From an uncultured Collinsella sp. (GTDB lineage Bacteria > Actinomycetota > Coriobacteriia > Coriobacteriales > Coriobacteriaceae), in contig CABUHP010000066.1 of NCBI GenBank assembly GCA_902491415.1, forward strand, positions 1 to 8,099: 8,099 nt of DNA, given 5' to 3'. Both the position numbers and the translations under genes were made by a program. Below are positions 6,358-8,099 of this stretch, piece after piece. Every line of letters starts with the position of its first letter. The stretch's first letter is position 1. Below the pieces are notes generated by a model. That model saw nothing but the letters and a program-made list of their open reading frames with translations, was not told where the DNA came from and searched no databases.

Positions 6358-7338
6358 TTACGCGTCCAGGGCGGAAAGGTCGATGCCCAGGGCCTCGGCC
6401 ATTTCGTCGTTCTTGACGACGACCAGGTCCTTGCTCGAGAGGTGCTTGATCGGCATATCCTCGGGCTTGGCCTCGCCCTTCAGGATCTTAACGGCCATCT
6501 CGCCCGCGGCGTAGCCCAGGTCCTCATAGTTGATGGAGAGGGTGAACAGACCGCCGGCCTTGCACATGCCCTCCTCGCCAGTCACGAAGGGGAGCTTGTT
6601 TTCCTTGCAGATCTGGCCGACCTGCGAGGCACCCGCGGCGATGGTGTTGTCGGTGGGGGAGTACAGCGCGTCGACCTTGCCCACGGCAGACTCGACGACG
6701 GACTGAATCTCGTTGGAGCTCGAGACGGTGAAGTCAGTGTACTCGAGGCCCAGCTTGTCGAGCTCCTTCTTGGCGGCCTTGATCTGGACGTCGGAGTTGG
6801 ACTCGGCGGTGCAGTAGAGCAGGCCGACCTTCTTAACGTCGGGCAGGACCTTCTGCATCATCTCGAGCTGCTCGGCGACCGGGGTGAGGTCGGAAGCGCC
6901 CGTGACGTTGGTGCCGGGCTTGTCGTTGTCCTGGACCAGGCCGGAGGCGGCGTAGTCGGTGATGGCGCAGCCCACGATGGGGATATCGGCCGTGGCGCCG
7001 GCGGCAGCCTGCGCGGCGGGCGTGGCGATGGCATAAATCAGGTTGACGTTGTCGCCCACAAACTTGTCGGCAATGGACTTACACGTGGACTGGTCGTTCT
7101 GGGCGTTCTTCTGGTCGATCTTGACCTTAAGGCCGCTCTCCTTGATGGCCTTGACAAAGCCGTCGTTGGCGGCATCGAGTGCGGAATGCTCGGTGAGTTG
7201 CAGAACGCCGATGGTGTAGTCGGAACCGGCGGCAGCAGAGCCGGAACCAGAGTTGCCGCCGCATCCGGCGAGCGGGGCGAGCGCGAGCAGGCCGGCGGAG
7301 ACCAGAAGGCTCCTGCGGCTGATGGTGATGTCCTTCAT
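6358..7338 (-). CDS. ABC transporter substrate-binding lipoprotein (TrpX/COG2984 type)
   Basis: The 326-residue protein captures the substrate outside the membrane and delivers it to the permease. Its N-terminus MKDITISRRSLL plus a hydrophobic stretch ends in the lipobox LAGC, with Cys26 as the lipidated residue. The SRRSLL pair of arginines resembles a Tat signal, so export as a Tat lipoprotein is possible. A Gly/Ser linker follows (27-39). The mature part shows family features: IGVLQLTEHSALDAANDGF (43-61), the QKNAQND region (76-82), PGTNVTGASDL (141-151), PTDNT (228-232) and GYAAGEMAVKIL (275-286). I chose the ATG at 7338 because it starts the signal peptide and has GGGGGT six bases upstream; an ATG at 7386 would add 16 residues unlike a signal peptide. 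It is the first gene of the importer operon. The ligand is unknown; aromatic amino acids are the best-known case in relatives. Confidence 0.93.
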   Translation of the reverse strand: MKDITISRRSLLVSAGLLALAPLAGCGGNSGSGSAAAGSDYTIGVLQLTEHSALDAANDGFVKAIKESGLKVKIDQKNAQNDQSTCKSIADKFVGDNVNLIYAIATPAAQAAAGATADIPIVGCAITDYAASGLVQDNDKPGTNVTGASDLTPVAEQLEMMQKVLPDVKKVGLLYCTAESNSDVQIKAAKKELDKLGLEYTDFTVSSSNEIQSVVESAVGKVDALYSPTDNTIAAGASQVGQICKENKLPFVTGEEGMCKAGGLFTLSINYEDLGYAAGEMAVKILKGEAKPEDMPIKHLSSKDLVVVKNDEMAEALGIDLSALDA

Positions 7339-7370
7339 ATCATTACCCCCAGTATAAAAATGGCTGGAAA

Positions 7371-7396
7371 CACTGCACTGGGACAAAGTGCAAGTG
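7371..7396. promoter_or_regulatory. Interrupted dyad at the start of the importer transcript
   Basis: CACTGCACT (7371-7379) and AGTGCAAGTG (7387-7396) are inverted repeats with a 7-base centre; all nine positions pair if one A in the right arm is bulged. The dyad covers the predicted transcription start and early leader of the importer operon. It could be a repressor operator or a leader RNA hairpin. No T run follows, so it is not an intrinsic terminator. Confidence 0.45.
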
Positions 7397-7398
7397 GA

Positions 7399-7429
7399 AC
7401 TATAGTAGCGCTGATGTCCATTTTTACAA
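7399..7429 (-). promoter_or_regulatory. Candidate promoter of the importer operon
   Basis: On the minus strand TATAGT (7399-7404) matches the -10 consensus at five of six positions. TTGTAA (7424-7429) is a weak -35 with a 19-base spacer. Transcription would start near 7392 and give a leader of about 54 bases. The long spacer suggests that an activator may be needed. Confidence 0.4.
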
Positions 7430-7457
7430 CAGCCTGGCGGGTTTTTTAATACAGAAT

Positions 7458-7489
7458 CGGATGGGCGGTACGGGTAGTCGAATGGGCGG
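7458..7489. repeat. Pair of 11-bp direct repeats upstream of the importer promoter
   Basis: CGGATGGGCGG (7458-7468) and CGAATGGGCGG (7479-7489) differ at one base and repeat every 21 bp, two helical turns. They lie about 30-60 bases upstream of the candidate -35 and just after the regulator's stop codon. This placement suits an activator or repressor site, possibly for the adjacent WYL regulator. Confidence 0.45.
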
Positions 7490-7498
7490 CGGAGGGTC

Positions 7499-8099
7499 TT
7501 ATGCGGCGGAGGAGGCGTCGTCCTCGTCTAGGGCGGCGAAGAGCTTCTTGCCGTCGAGGAGACGTGTGGTGACGTTTCTCATATGGCCAATCTCTACGGT
7601 ACGCAACGTGTCATCGGCGCCTCGGGCGTCGTAGACCGTTCCCAGCAGATACGAGATGCCATCGCGCTGCCTGATGGCAAAGGGACGGAGTGTCATCCGT
7701 GCTGCTTCGGTTTCGCCACGCGTCGTGACGCTCGAAATATCAAAACTCACCGTGGTTCCGTGGTCGATGGCCTGCTCGACGAGCTCGCACGTGTCGATGC
7801 GCTTGATGGGCGTGCGTGTTGCCTTGGTAGCCTTGCTGCCTGCGCTTGGAGCGGGTTCGGGTGTATCGAGGTAGCCGCGAACGTCGGCACTCGCCATGGC
7901 AACTAAGTGCTGCGCCATGCTCTTGCGGATGGCGATAGGCGTGGAGCGGTTGCGCATGACCATGCCGTGAAGCCGGATGATCTCCTCGTCGGTGAGTGGA
8001 CGGGTCAAGAGCCGATACCCCACGCCGCGCTTGTATTCAATCTCATATCCGGCATGGCGAAGCGCGGAGATGGCGGTGTAGATGCTGCGCCGCGCCGCC
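7499..8099 (-). CDS. WYL-type transcriptional regulator, 5' end cut by window edge
   Basis: About 200 residues are visible, and the frame is still open at the window edge. The first residues, RRSIYTAISALRHAGYEIEYKRGVGYRLL, match the recognition helix and wing of the HTH_11/DeoR-like DNA-binding domain found in WYL regulators, so only a short N-terminal piece is missing. A middle helical part follows (TDEEIIRLHGMVMRN), then a Pro/Ala/Lys/Thr-rich linker. The WYL-like domain runs from VEQAIDHGTTVSF through LRPFAIRQRDGISYLLG to TVEIGHMRNV. The Trp of the name-giving WYL triplet is Ser here (SYL), a variation also seen in other members. WYL regulators sense small ligands or nucleic acids and control nearby genes. 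The importer genes lie downstream on the same strand, making them natural targets by inference. No terminator is visible after the stop codon, so some read-through into the importer is possible. Confidence 0.85.
   Translation of the reverse strand, partial: AARRSIYTAISALRHAGYEIEYKRGVGYRLLTRPLTDEEIIRLHGMVMRNRSTPIAIRKSMAQHLVAMASADVRGYLDTPEPAPSAGSKATKATRTPIKRIDTCELVEQAIDHGTTVSFDISSVTTRGETEAARMTLRPFAIRQRDGISYLLGTVYDARGADDTLRTVEIGHMRNVTTRLLDGKKLFAALDEDDASSAA

Noticed and set aside
6343..7449. Long plus-strand open frame opposite the binding-protein gene
   Set aside because: Its Leu/Gly/Val/Asp-rich composition is that of an antisense shadow. The minus-strand lipoprotein has a signal peptide, lipobox and family motifs.
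7441..7475. GGCGGGTTTTTT as a plus-strand terminator
   Set aside because: No stem with a loop of three or more bases can be formed before the T run, and no plus-strand gene precedes it.
1..8099. CRISPR arrays, tRNA or rRNA genes, insertion sequences, T-box or other riboswitches
   Set aside because: No regularly spaced repeats, cloverleaf sequences, transposase frames or known leader motifs were seen on either strand. The only repeats are the hairpin elements and the short direct repeats listed.

Overview
The window is GC-rich, densely coded DNA, and every gene I can support lies on the minus strand, so transcription runs from high to low coordinates. Codon use, the LAxTG-type sorting signal and the gene families suggest a high-GC Gram-positive anaerobe. 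A Coriobacteriia genome such as Collinsella fits best, but that is recall of typical gene content and not a match I could run.

Layout, in order of transcription. (1) 8099-7499: a WYL-type transcriptional regulator whose 5' end is cut by the window edge. (2) 7498-7339: an intergenic region with a pair of 11-bp direct repeats 21 bp apart, a weak promoter, and a dyad over the predicted transcription start. (3) 7338-4444: a three-gene ABC importer of the TrpXYZ-like type (COG2984/COG4120/COG1101), made of a lipoprotein binding protein, a permease and an ATPase. A GC-rich hairpin separates the binding-protein gene from the other two. (4) 4443-4286: two hairpin elements with a shared GGGACAG core. 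(5) 4285-2261: a secreted 5'-nucleotidase-family enzyme with a C-terminal LAATG sorting signal. (6) 2209-2176: a terminator-like hairpin. (7) 2131-1364: a small MscS-type mechanosensitive channel. (8) 1363-1329: a third GGGACAG-core element, which looks like a hybrid of the two at 4350-4443. (9) 1272-1: a BMP/Med-domain protein with a ParB-like N-terminal half and no signal peptide. Its reading frame is broken by one extra base near 207-213, and the BMP domain continues in another frame to the window edge.

How the genes may work together: the WYL regulator is next to, and may control, the importer. The surface phosphohydrolase could release small solutes for uptake, but the importer's substrate cannot be read from sequence. 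The channel gene appears independent. The signals most worth a second look are the GGGACAG hairpin family at the ends of operons, the cytoplasmic ParB-like/BMP fusion with its frameshift, and the altered active-site motifs of the nucleotidase-family protein.
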